Source of the DNA: Bradyrhizobium sp. SZCCT0231
Lineage (GTDB): Bacteria; Pseudomonadota; Alphaproteobacteria; Rhizobiales; Xanthobacteraceae
Direction: 5' to 3'
Assembly (NCBI RefSeq): GCF_018130245.1
Contig: NZ_JAFCKP010000017.1
Location: forward strand, 1 to 64,000
DNA length: 64,000 nt
Numbering within the stretch: the first letter of the stretch is position 1; every line of letters begins with the position of its first letter. A program made the position numbers and the translations under genes. Shown here piece by piece: positions 26,930-34,928 of this stretch. The notes beneath the pieces are model-generated. The model was given only the letters and a program-made list of their open reading frames with translations, searched no databases and was not told the origin of the DNA.

Positions 26930-27520
26930 TCAGAGATACTTCTTCAAATCGGCCGCCGCCTCTTCCGGCGTGCGCTTCAAATTGAACGGCGAGACGAACC
27001 TCCCGTCGCGATCCATCAGATAGATCAGCGCGGTGTGGTCCATGGTGTAGTCGCCGTCCTTGGTCGGGACCTTCTTGGCATAGACCCGATAGGAGGTGAT
27101 GACCTTGGCGGTCTCGGCGGGATCGCCGCTGAGGCCTTCGAGATGCGGATCGAAGCTCGACAGGTAGTCCTTCATCGTCGCCGGCGTATCGCGCTCGGGA
27201 TCGACCGAGATGAAGACGGCATTGATCTTGTCGGCATCCTTGCCCATCGCGCGCAGCACTTCCGAGATCTCGAACAGCGAGGTTGGGCAGACGTCGGGGC
27301 AATGGGTGTAGCCGAAGAAGATCAGGGTCGGCTTGCCCTTGAGGCTCTTGTCCGTGACGGCTTTGCCGTTCTGGTTGGTCAGCTGGAACGGGCCGCCGAT
27401 CGCGGCCGGCTGCGTCACCTTGCTGACCCCGCCCATGGCCCAGAACATGATCAGGAGCCCGACAATGAGGCTTGCGGCGAAGGCGGTCGCGATCACCAGC
27501 GGACGGGCGGCGGGGCTCAT
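26930..27520 (-). CDS. SCO family protein (Sco1/SenC/PrrC)
   Basis: A 196-aa membrane-anchored thioredoxin-fold protein with an N-terminal helix (VIATAFAASLIVGLLIMFWAMG). Copper ligands typical of Sco proteins are seen: the CxxxC in FFGYTHCPDVCPTSL and the distal His in MDHTALIYLMDRDG. Sco proteins deliver copper to, or reduce, the CuA site of cytochrome oxidase on the periplasmic side. A 64-aa membrane protein ends 24 bp upstream, so the pair likely forms an operon. Confidence 0.93.
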   Translation of the reverse strand: MSPAARPLVIATAFAASLIVGLLIMFWAMGGVSKVTQPAAIGGPFQLTNQNGKAVTDKSLKGKPTLIFFGYTHCPDVCPTSLFEISEVLRAMGKDADKINAVFISVDPERDTPATMKDYLSSFDPHLEGLSGDPAETAKVITSYRVYAKKVPTKDGDYTMDHTALIYLMDRDGRFVSPFNLKRTPEEAAADLKKYL

Positions 27521-27544
27521 GGGCGGAATACTTCCTGTCGCAGG

Positions 27545-27739
27545 TCAGAAGCAGGCGGCAAAGCCGGTCCTGATCATTTCGAAGAACACCTGGCTGCCAT
27601 AGTGGAACCAGAGCGCCAGCGCGCCGATCACGGCGAGGCCGCCGATTGCCGCGCCAACCCAGAGCAGCACGGATGACATCCGGCCGGCAGTGGGCGAATT
27701 GTCCGATAGCCGATGCGCTGGATGCAGTGGTTGAGCCAT
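27545..27739 (-). CDS. Small single-pass membrane protein upstream of sco
   Basis: A 64-aa protein with one strong transmembrane helix (VLLWVGAAIGGLAVIGALALWF) followed by HYGSQVFFEMIRTGFAACF. The shorter start at 27679 (MSSVLL) would give 44 residues and cannot be excluded; neither start has a good ribosome site. It lies directly upstream of sco on the same strand, so it could be a small subunit or assembly partner in copper/oxidase biogenesis (inference only). The family is not one I can name. Confidence 0.6.
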   Translation of the reverse strand: MAQPLHPAHRLSDNSPTAGRMSSVLLWVGAAIGGLAVIGALALWFHYGSQVFFEMIRTGFAACF

Positions 27740-27847
27740 GACAACGATCGGGACGAAGGCCCGGTTCCCAGGCTTTCAGATAGGCCTTGCACCGCCTGCG
27801 GGCAAGACGCCGCCGGCGGCGCAAGAGCCGCCGTCAGGCTGCGAATA

Positions 27848-28369
27848 TCAGTGGAGAAGCTGGCCCCGGGCGGATTCGAGTTGCTCCGCCTGTGGGAGCG
27901 ATCGGCGCGACGGCCTGGCTGTCGAGGCCTGCGCGTCCAGGTAGCAGGGCTTGTACATGGCCTCGAGCTGCTTGCCCCTCAGGAACAGCATGCGTGGGGT
28001 CAGCCCGCCCCGCTGGCCGATCCAGCGCCTCACCTGCGAGGGATACATCGCATAGAGCATCTGGGTTGCTTCAGGATTGGTGACGGCGCGGCCGTTGACA
28101 CCGAAATCCCAGGCGGCGTGGAAGCCCAGCGTCGCATGCGAGGTCACGCAGATCCGGTCGTGCGGGATGGCGCCGAGGACGATGGTGCAGGCCGAGGCAC
28201 AGAGGCCGTCGATGATGACGGTTTCGCCCGATTGCCTGAGGTCCTGGTATTTGTCGACGTAGGTTCCAATCCGGCCGCCGCGGTCATCCGCGATACGAAC
28301 CACCGCGTGAGAAGCCCCCATGCCCGCGATCAAGAGACCCGCCGCAAGCAACCCCGTCAGAAACTTCAT
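27848..28369 (-). CDS. Periplasmic ClpP/crotonase-like protein
   Basis: A 173-aa exported protein with signal peptide MKFLTGLLAAGLLIAGMGASHA and a GGGGGAC ribosome site. The body has features of the ClpP-like fold seen in the COG3904-type periplasmic family: an oxyanion-type glycine region (RIADDRGGRIGTYVDKYQDLR), then VIIDGLCASACTIVLGAI with a Ser in an SAC motif, and a following His in ATLGFHAAWD. If the Ser and His are catalytic it would be a small periplasmic serine hydrolase. A conserved Cys pair (DGLCASAC) flanks the serine. Partner genes are not evident. Confidence 0.72.
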   Translation of the reverse strand: MKFLTGLLAAGLLIAGMGASHAVVRIADDRGGRIGTYVDKYQDLRQSGETVIIDGLCASACTIVLGAIPHDRICVTSHATLGFHAAWDFGVNGRAVTNPEATQMLYAMYPSQVRRWIGQRGGLTPRMLFLRGKQLEAMYKPCYLDAQASTARPSRRSLPQAEQLESARGQLLH

Positions 28370-28607
28370 TGTCCCCCGCCCCGGTCGAATTCGAATCTGC
28401 GTGTCAGGTGGTGATGCACGACTAGCGTCCGTCGTAACCAAGGTTTTGTCTAGGCAGGCCGGCTGACGCAAAACAAATTCAAGTCCAGTGTTGCGTCCGC
28501 GCTGCACCGGCCTGTCTTTATCCCAATGTGGAACAAGTTAATGAGGTCTTACGCGCCATACCCTTGATCTCAGTTACAACCGCTGGCTTCAATCCGGGCA
28601 ATTACAG

Positions 28608-28636
28608 GGGGGAACTCATGGAGGGGGAACGCATGG
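28608..28636 (+). repeat. 15-bp tandem duplication of ribosome site and start codon
   Basis: GGGGGAACTCATGG (28608-28621) and GGGGGAACGCATGG (28623-28636) are copies 15 bases apart, each a Shine-Dalgarno-like run with an ATG 5 bases after it. Both ATGs are in frame with the flavoprotein, so two start sites five codons apart are offered. Confidence 0.7.
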
Positions 28637-30291
28637 CTGAAGAAACGGACATCATCGTGGTCGGCGCGGGACTGTCGGGCCTCGTTGCCGCCACCGAGAT
28701 CGCCGACGCGGGCAAGCGCGTGATCGTCGTGGACCAGGAAGGCGAGCAGTCGCTCGGCGGCCAGGCGTTCTGGTCGTTCGGCGGGTTGTTCCTGGTCGAT
28801 TCGCCGGAGCAGCGGCGGCTCGGCATCAAGGATTCCTACGAGCTCGCCATGCAGGACTGGCTCGGCGCCGCCGGCTTCGACCGCGACGAGGATTTCTGGC
28901 CGCGCCAATGGGCCGAGGCCTATGTGGCGTTCGCGGCCGGCGAGAAGCGCGGCTGGCTGCGTGCGATGGGCCACCGCATCTTCCCGGTGGTCGGCTGGGC
29001 CGAGCGCGGCGGCTACGACGCGATGGGCCACGGCAATTCGGTACCGCGCTTTCACGTCACCTGGGGAACCGGGCCGGGCATCGTCGAGCCGTTCGAGCGC
29101 CGCGCGCGCGAGGCGATGAAGAATGGCCGATTGATCTTCAAATTCCGCCATCGCGTCGATGCGCTCTCCGTGACCAACGGTACTGTGGACGGCGTCAGCG
29201 GCGCGATCCTCGCCCCCGACACTATCGAGCGCGGCAAGAGCTCCTCGCGCGACGTCGTCGGCGAGTTCGCGCTGAAGGCGCAGGCCGTGATCGTCGCCTC
29301 CGGCGGCATCGGCGGCAACCACGAGCTGGTGCGGCAGAACTGGCCGAGGCGGTTGGGTGAGCCGCCGAAATTCATGATCTCGGGCGTGCCCGAGCATGTC
29401 GACGGCCGCATGATCGGCATCACCGAGAAGACCGGCGCGCGGCTGATCAACCGCGACCGCATGTGGCACTATGTCGAGGGCATCCAGAACTGGAACCCGA
29501 TCTGGCCGCGCCACGGCATCCGCATCCTGCCAGGTCCCTCCTCGATGTGGTTCGACGCAACAGGCACGCGATTGCCGGCGCCGCTGTTCCCCGGCTCCGA
29601 CACGCTCGGCCAGCTCAAATACATCATGTCGACCGGCTATGATTATTCCTGGTTCATCCTGACCCAGAGCATCATCAAGAAGGAGTTTGCGCTGTCGGGC
29701 TCGGAGCAGAACCCCGATCTGACCGGCAAGAGCTGGCGCATGACCTTGCGCCGTGCGACCAACAAGGGGGCGCCGGCTCCAGTGGAGGCGTTCAAAAGCC
29801 ATGGTGTCGACTTCATCGTCCGCGACAAGGTCGATGAGCTCGTTGCGGCCATGAACAAGCTCGCCGGCAGCGATCTCCTCAAGCTCGAGCACATCAAGAT
29901 GCAGATCGAGGCGCGCGACCGTGAGATCGCCAATCCTTACGTCAAGGATGCGCAGGTCATGAACATCCACAATGCGCGCCGCTACATCGGCGACAAGTTG
30001 ATCCGCACCGCTTCCCCGCACCGCATCCTGGATCCCGCGCACGGGCCGCTGATCGCCGTGAAGCTCAACATCCTCACTCGCAAGACGCTGGGCGGCTTCG
30101 AGACCGATCTCGACTCCCGCGTGTTCGGGGAAGAGGGCAGCGTCATTCCCGGTCTCTACGCCGTCGGCGAAGCCGCCGGCTTTGGTGGCGGCGGCGTGCA
30201 TGGCTATCGATCGCTGGAGGGGACTTTCCTGGGCGGCTGCCTGTTCTCGGGCCGCAATGCGGGCCGTGCCGCCGCCAAGGCGGTGGGCTAG
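28633..30291 (+). CDS. FAD-binding dehydrogenase (fumarate reductase/ketosteroid dehydrogenase type)
   Basis: A 552-aa flavoprotein. The FAD Rossmann motif is DIIVVGAGLSGLVAATEIADAGKRVIVVDQE, and further signatures are GGQAFWSFGGLFLVDSPEQRRLG, AQAVIVASGGIGGNHELVRQNWP and the C-terminal VIPGLYAVGEAAGFGGGGVHGYRSLEGTFLGGCLFSGRNAGR. This family removes hydrogens from steroids or 3-oxo compounds, or reduces enoate-type substrates; the substrate here is unknown. The start lies in a duplicated ribosome-site/ATG unit, the alternative being 28618. The esterase gene begins 3 bp after its stop. Confidence 0.85.
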   Translation: MAEETDIIVVGAGLSGLVAATEIADAGKRVIVVDQEGEQSLGGQAFWSFGGLFLVDSPEQRRLGIKDSYELAMQDWLGAAGFDRDEDFWPRQWAEAYVAFAAGEKRGWLRAMGHRIFPVVGWAERGGYDAMGHGNSVPRFHVTWGTGPGIVEPFERRAREAMKNGRLIFKFRHRVDALSVTNGTVDGVSGAILAPDTIERGKSSSRDVVGEFALKAQAVIVASGGIGGNHELVRQNWPRRLGEPPKFMISGVPEHVDGRMIGITEKTGARLINRDRMWHYVEGIQNWNPIWPRHGIRILPGPSSMWFDATGTRLPAPLFPGSDTLGQLKYIMSTGYDYSWFILTQSIIKKEFALSGSEQNPDLTGKSWRMTLRRATNKGAPAPVEAFKSHGVDFIVRDKVDELVAAMNKLAGSDLLKLEHIKMQIEARDREIANPYVKDAQVMNIHNARRYIGDKLIRTASPHRILDPAHGPLIAVKLNILTRKTLGGFETDLDSRVFGEEGSVIPGLYAVGEAAGFGGGGVHGYRSLEGTFLGGCLFSGRNAGRAAAKAVG

Positions 30292-30294
30292 ATC

Positions 30295-31212
30295 GTGCGG
30301 CGGTGGATGCGCATCGGGACGCTGATCGCTGCATTGGCGGCAGCTTCAGCTGCATCCGCCGATACGATCGACGTCAACGGCGTGAAACGCTCCTACACCG
30401 CGCAGCTGCCGGCCAAGCGGCCCGCACCGCTCGTGATCGTGCTGCATGGCAAGACCCAGCGCGGCGCCGACATGGTCGCGCGGACGGCCTGGCCGCAGGT
30501 TGCAAAGCGCGAGGGCCTGGCCGTGGTGTTTCCGGACGGGTTCAACCATGCATGGGCGGACGCGCGAACCAAGGCGGGGCCTGCCTTGCGTGGACCCCCG
30601 GCGGGCACCGATGACGTCGCTTTCATCGCAAAGCTCGTCGAGAAGCTGGTGGCCGACGGCACGGCCGATGCGAAGCGCGTCTTCGTCGCGGGCGTCTCCA
30701 ACGGCGGCGCTATGGCGATGACCATGGCCTGCGCGCGCGCCGATTTGTTTGCGGCAGCTGCGAGTGTGATCATGAATCTCACCGATGAAGCCGCCGTCAC
30801 CTGTCATCCGTCGCGGCCGCTGCCGATGCTGCTCATGAACGGGACCGCCGACCCGCTGGTCCCCTACGAGGGCGGGCGCGGATCGAGCTATTTCGCCGCA
30901 GACGGATTCTGGTCCACGGACGAGACGCTGGCGTTCTGGCGCAGGCTCAATGGCTGCGAGACCGATGACGCCGGGGTAACCGACATGCCCGACAGGGCGC
31001 CCGCAGACCAGTCCACAGTGACACGGATCAGCTCGCGCTGCCCGACTGGGCACGACGTCGTGCTCTATCGCGTCAACCATGGCGGCCACCGCATGCCCGG
31101 TTTCGCTCCGGATGCCCGCTTCCCGAAGATGGCCAGGAGTTTGCTTGGATCGCAAAACGGCGACATCGACGGCGCCGAAATGATCTGGACGTTCTTCAGT
31201 CAGTTTCCATGA
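30295..31212 (+). CDS. Exported PHB depolymerase-like / LpqC family esterase
   Basis: A 305-aa alpha/beta hydrolase with a signal peptide (RIGTLIAALAAASAASA). The nucleophile elbow is VAGVSNGGAMAM, the acid is in MNGTADPLVPYEGG and the histidine in RVNHGGHRMPG. This layout matches the poly(3-hydroxybutyrate) depolymerase and feruloyl-esterase-like group of secreted or periplasmic esterases. The GTG start at 30295 sits 3 bp after the flavoprotein stop; an in-frame ATG at 30307 is an alternative. Whether it acts on PHB or an aromatic ester is not shown. Confidence 0.85.
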   Translation: MRRWMRIGTLIAALAAASAASADTIDVNGVKRSYTAQLPAKRPAPLVIVLHGKTQRGADMVARTAWPQVAKREGLAVVFPDGFNHAWADARTKAGPALRGPPAGTDDVAFIAKLVEKLVADGTADAKRVFVAGVSNGGAMAMTMACARADLFAAAASVIMNLTDEAAVTCHPSRPLPMLLMNGTADPLVPYEGGRGSSYFAADGFWSTDETLAFWRRLNGCETDDAGVTDMPDRAPADQSTVTRISSRCPTGHDVVLYRVNHGGHRMPGFAPDARFPKMARSLLGSQNGDIDGAEMIWTFFSQFP

Positions 31213-31308
31213 ACGACGCATGCGTGCCGGGCAATGCATGCGTGGCAGGGGTGGCACACCGCAAACCGCTGGGCTAGACAGGGCCGCCATTCCACCAGGA
31301 GATCCCAG

Positions 31309-31659
31309 ATGAGCATTCAGCGTTTTGAAACCGGCTCGCGCATGAGCCAGGTCGTCGTGCACGGCAACACCGTCTATCTCGCCGGCGTCGTCGCCAACAA
31401 GGCGGCCGGCGAAAGCGTGACGAAGCAGACCCAGGACATCCTGGCGACCATCGACGGCCACCTCGCCAAGGCCGGCACCGACAAGTCGAAGCTGCTCTCG
31501 GCCACGATCTACATCACCGACATGAAGACCTTCGGCGAGATGAATGCGGTGTGGGACGCCTGGGTGTCGCCCGGCAACACCCCGGCGCGCGCCACCGTAG
31601 AAGCCAAGCTGGCGGCCCCGCAATACACCGTCGAGATCATGGTGACGGCGGCGAAGTAA
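31309..31659 (+). CDS. RidA family protein (reactive intermediate/imine deaminase)
   Basis: A 116-aa trimeric protein of the YjgF/YER057c/UK114 family that hydrolyses reactive enamine/imine intermediates. It shows RFETGSRMSQVVVHGNTVYLAGVV, QTQDILATIDGHLAKAGTDKSKLLSATIYITDMKTF and WDAWVSPGNTPARATVEAKLA, with the substrate-binding Arg in PARATVEA. AGGAG lies 7-8 bases before the chosen ATG, so the longer upstream frame is rejected. A 14-bp inverted repeat follows the stop. Confidence 0.92.
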   Translation: MSIQRFETGSRMSQVVVHGNTVYLAGVVANKAAGESVTKQTQDILATIDGHLAKAGTDKSKLLSATIYITDMKTFGEMNAVWDAWVSPGNTPARATVEAKLAAPQYTVEIMVTAAK

Positions 31660-31673
31660 CTTTTGCGAACACC

Positions 31674-31718
31674 TCACGCGCGTTGATGACCTCCGAGGTA
31701 ATCGATCAACGCGCGTGA
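31674..31718. terminator. Nested inverted repeat after the RidA gene
   Basis: TCACGCGCGTTGAT (31674-31687) is perfectly inverted at 31705-31718; the 17-base spacer itself contains ACCTC-C-GAGGT. It could act as a terminator or as a two-tier protein-binding palindrome; no T run follows. Confidence 0.5.
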
Positions 31719-31772
31719 ACCTTCGATAGTCACGGTCAGCCGGACAACACGGCGCCATCGAAGGAGAGCACC

Positions 31773-32138
31773 ATGACCGATCCCGTCACCATCGCCCGCC
31801 GCTACATCGAGCTCTGGAACGAGCGTACGGCCGAGCGACGCCGCGAGCTGCTCAGCGAAAGTTGGACGACGGATGCGAGCTATGTCGATCCCCTCATGAA
31901 GGGCGACGGCCGCGACGGCATCGAGGCGCTGATCGCCGGCGTGCAGCAGCGCTTTCCCGAGTTCAAATTCAAGCTGATCGGCGAGCCCAATGGCTACGGC
32001 GATCACATCCGCTTTTCGTGGGGACTTGGTCCCGACGGCGCCGACAGCCCGATCAAGGGCACCGATTTCGCCGTGCTGAAGGACGGTCGGATCAGAAGCG
32101 TCACCGGATTTCTCGATCAGGTACCGGCAGGGGTGTGA
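31773..32138 (+). CDS. Nuclear transport factor 2-like (SnoaL-type) protein
   Basis: A 121-aa protein of the NTF2-like superfamily, a cone-shaped fold used for binding or isomerising small hydrophobic molecules. Landmarks are PVTIARRYIELWNERTAERRRELLSESWTTDASYVDPLMKGDGRDGIEALI and GDHIRFSWGLGPDG. GAAGGAG lies at good distance before the ATG. No catalytic residue set was recognised, so it may be an enzyme or a binding protein. A hairpin follows the stop. Confidence 0.8.
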   Translation: MTDPVTIARRYIELWNERTAERRRELLSESWTTDASYVDPLMKGDGRDGIEALIAGVQQRFPEFKFKLIGEPNGYGDHIRFSWGLGPDGADSPIKGTDFAVLKDGRIRSVTGFLDQVPAGV

Positions 32139-32144
32139 GACCTC

Positions 32145-32175
32145 TTGCCCTTCTCGCCGCAGGCGGGGAGGGCAA
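32145..32175 (+). terminator. Hairpin after the NTF2-like gene
   Basis: TTGCCCTTCTCGCC pairs with GGCGGGGAGGGCAA (two G-T wobbles) across a 3-base loop, directly after the stop codon and before the helicase gene on the same strand. No T tail. Confidence 0.5.
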
Positions 32176-32217
32176 CACCCCTCGACGAAGCCATTTTTGC
32201 GGCTTACCTGTCATGCC

Positions 32218-34806
32218 GTGCCGCCCCGTATCCTCCCAACATCGGTCGAGCCGGCCGCGCTGCTGCCGGATCGCTTCCAGCAATGGTTCGCAGCCCGCGG
32301 CTGGTCGCCGCGCGCGCATCAGTTGGCGCTGCTGGAGAAGGCGCGCGAAGACCGCTCGGCGCTCTTGATCGCGCCGACCGGCGCCGGCAAGACGCTGGCG
32401 GGATTTCTGCCGACGCTGGTGGAGCTTTCGGCGCGGTCGCTCAAACGAGACGCGGGCGCGAAGCAGAACCTCGTCTCCACCGGCCGCAGCGTGCAACGCA
32501 GTGGCGGTCTCCACACCCTCTACATCTCGCCGCTCAAGGCACTCGCCGTCGACATCGCGCGCAACCTGGAGCGGCCGATCGCGGAGATGGCGCTGCCGAT
32601 CAAGGTCGAGACCCGCACCGGCGACACGCCGGTCTCGCGGCGGCAGCGGCAGCGGCGCTATCCGCCGGACGTGTTGCTGACGACGCCCGAGCAGCTCGCG
32701 CTGCTGCTCTCATCCGACGACGCACCGTACCTGTTTTCCTCCCTGAAGCGCATCGTGCTCGACGAGCTGCATGCGCTGGTGACGTCCAAGCGTGGCGATC
32801 TGCTCTCGCTCGGGCTGGCGCGGCTCTGGCGCCTCGTGCCGCAGATGCGCGCGATCGGCCTGTCGGCGACCGTGGCTGAGCCGGATCAGCTCGCGCGCTT
32901 CCTGGTGCCGCAGCCCGACGGTAGGGAGCGAGCAGCCGACATCGTCATCGCCGGCGGCGCCGCGTCGCCCGTGGTCGAGATGCTCGATACGCGCGAGCGG
33001 CTGCCTTGGGCCGGCCACAGCGCACGCCACGCGCTCCCCGAGATCTACGAGCTGATCAAGGCCAACAGGACCACGCTGGTCTTCGTCAACACGCGCAGCC
33101 AGGCCGAGATGCTGTTCCAGAATCTCTGGAGCATGAACGACGATGGCCTTGCCATCGCGCTGCATCACGGCTCGCTCGATGTCGCCCAGCGCCGCAAGGT
33201 CGAGGACGCCATGTCGGCGGGCCGACTGCGCGGCGTGGTCTGCACCTCCTCGCTCGATCTCGGCGTCGACTGGGGCGACGTCGATCTCGTGGTCAATATC
33301 GGCGCGCCCAAGGGCTCCTCGCGCCTGATGCAGCGCATCGGCCGCGCCAATCACCGCCTCGATGAAGCCTCGCGCGCGGTGCTGGTGCCGGCCAACCGCT
33401 TCGAGGTGCTGGAGTGTCGCGTCGCCATCGATGCCATCGCCGAGAATGCGCAGGACACGCCGCCGTTGCGCCTAGGGGCGCTCGACGTGCTGTCGCAGCA
33501 CGTGCTCGGCTGCGCCTGCGGCGAACCCTTCTTCTCGGACGAGCTCTATGGCGAAGTCCGCACCGCCGCGCCGTACGCAGACCTCTCGCGGCAGGATTTC
33601 GACGACGTCGTCGATTTCGTCGCCTCCGGCGGCTACGCGCTGAAGACCTATGAGCGCTTCGCCCGCATCAAGCAGGACAAGGAAGGCCGCTGGCGCGTCG
33701 CCAATCCAAAGGTGCGGCAGAGCTACCGGCTGAATGTCGGCACCATCGTCGAGGACGACATGCTGAAGGTACGGCTGGTGCGCCCGCGTGGCGGCGGTCA
33801 AGGAAAGACGGGCGGCTCAACCGGCGTGATCGCACGTGGCGGCCGGCTGCTTGGCGAGATCGAGGAGGCCTTCATCGAGGGCTTGAGCCCCGGCGATACC
33901 TTCGTGTTCTCAGGCGAAGTGGTGCGCTACGAGACCCTGGTCGAGGATCAGGTCTATGTCTCGCGCGCGCACGACAAGGACCCGAAGGTGCCGTCCTATA
34001 TGGGCGGCAAGTTTCCGCTCTCGACCTATCTCGCCGAGCGCGTCCGCCGCCTGCTCGACGACGGCCGCGCATGGGGCGGCTTGCCGGAGCAGGTGCGCGA
34101 CTGGCTGTCGCTGCAGAAGGACGTCTCACGCGTGCCGGCGGTGCGCGAGCTCCTGGTCGAGAGCTTTCCGCGCGCCAACAAGCACTATCTGGTCTGCTAT
34201 CCCTTCGAGGGACGTCTCGCACATCAGACCCTCGGCATGCTGCTGACGCGGCGGCTGGAGCGCGCCCGCGCGCGGCCGCTCGGCTTCGTCGCCAATGAAT
34301 ATGCGGTGGCGATCTGGGGGCTTGGCGATCTCTCGTTCATGATCCGGGACGGCAGGATCGACCTCAACGCGCTGTTCGACCCTGACATGCTCGGCGACGA
34401 TCTCGAAGCTTGGCTTGCCGAATCCGCGCTGATGAAGCGCACCTTCCGCAACTGCGCGATCATCTCCGGCCTGATCGCGCGCCGCCACACCGGCGAAGAG
34501 AAGAGCCGCCGTCAGGTGCTGTTCTCGACCGACCTCGTCTACGACGTGCTGCGCAAGCACCAGGCGGATCACGTGCTCTTGCGCGCCGCGCGCGCCGATG
34601 CCGCCACCGGCCTGCTCGACCTGCGCCGCCTCGGCGACATGCTGATGCGCATCCAGGGCCGCATCACGCACCGGGAACTCGACCACGTCTCCCCGCTCGC
34701 CGTGCCCGTGATGCTGGAAATCGGCCGCGAGTCAGTTTATGGCGAAGCTGCAGACGAGCTTTTGGCGGAAGCCGCCGATGAACTCGTCAAAGAGGCGATG
34801 TCGTAG
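32218..34806 (+). CDS. Ligase-associated DEXH-box DNA helicase (Lhr-Core)
   Basis: An 862-aa superfamily 2 helicase. Motifs appear in order: Walker A APTGAGKTLAGFLP, motif Ia YISPLKALAVD, TTPEQLALLL, motif II LDELHALV, motif III GLSATVAE, then the second domain (TLVFVNTRSQAEMLFQNLW, LHHGSLD, VCTSSLDLGVDWGDVDLV, QRIGRANHR). A long C-terminal region follows, with the winged-helix and Lhr beta-barrel parts typical of Lhr-Core. The start GTG at 32218 is preferred to a TTG 21 bases upstream. It is followed by pdeM, both companions of the ligase and exonuclease at 15-17.8 kb. Confidence 0.93.
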   Translation: MPPRILPTSVEPAALLPDRFQQWFAARGWSPRAHQLALLEKAREDRSALLIAPTGAGKTLAGFLPTLVELSARSLKRDAGAKQNLVSTGRSVQRSGGLHTLYISPLKALAVDIARNLERPIAEMALPIKVETRTGDTPVSRRQRQRRYPPDVLLTTPEQLALLLSSDDAPYLFSSLKRIVLDELHALVTSKRGDLLSLGLARLWRLVPQMRAIGLSATVAEPDQLARFLVPQPDGRERAADIVIAGGAASPVVEMLDTRERLPWAGHSARHALPEIYELIKANRTTLVFVNTRSQAEMLFQNLWSMNDDGLAIALHHGSLDVAQRRKVEDAMSAGRLRGVVCTSSLDLGVDWGDVDLVVNIGAPKGSSRLMQRIGRANHRLDEASRAVLVPANRFEVLECRVAIDAIAENAQDTPPLRLGALDVLSQHVLGCACGEPFFSDELYGEVRTAAPYADLSRQDFDDVVDFVASGGYALKTYERFARIKQDKEGRWRVANPKVRQSYRLNVGTIVEDDMLKVRLVRPRGGGQGKTGGSTGVIARGGRLLGEIEEAFIEGLSPGDTFVFSGEVVRYETLVEDQVYVSRAHDKDPKVPSYMGGKFPLSTYLAERVRRLLDDGRAWGGLPEQVRDWLSLQKDVSRVPAVRELLVESFPRANKHYLVCYPFEGRLAHQTLGMLLTRRLERARARPLGFVANEYAVAIWGLGDLSFMIRDGRIDLNALFDPDMLGDDLEAWLAESALMKRTFRNCAIISGLIARRHTGEEKSRRQVLFSTDLVYDVLRKHQADHVLLRAARADAATGLLDLRRLGDMLMRIQGRITHRELDHVSPLAVPVMLEIGRESVYGEAADELLAEAADELVKEAMS

Positions 34807-34843
34807 AGAATTTTGCCAGTGAGGCGCGCTAATCCATCCACAC

Positions 34844-34928
34844 CGTCATGCCCGGGCTTGTCCCGGGCATCCACGTTCTCATCGCCGCAGCAAGAACGTG
34901 GATGGCCGGGACAAGCCCGGCCATGACG
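34844..34928. repeat. Palindromic repeat, family C (copy 2)
   Basis: Begins CGTCATGCCCGGGCTTGTCC and ends GGACAAGCCCGGCCATGACG; centre ATCCACGTTCTC... against CAAGAACGTGGAT. Arms are close to perfect for about 40 bases. It separates the helicase from pdeM, and the last ATG of the repeat is the pdeM start. Confidence 0.8.

Noticed and set aside
28570-30201. Minus-strand open frame (543 codons) opposite the flavoprotein
   Set aside because: Antisense to a gene with FAD motifs and a good ribosome site; no recognisable domain.
34848-34922. N-terminal extension of PdeM beginning MPGLVPGIHV
   Set aside because: This is translation of the family C palindrome and appears at unrelated repeats; the true start is the ATG at 34923.
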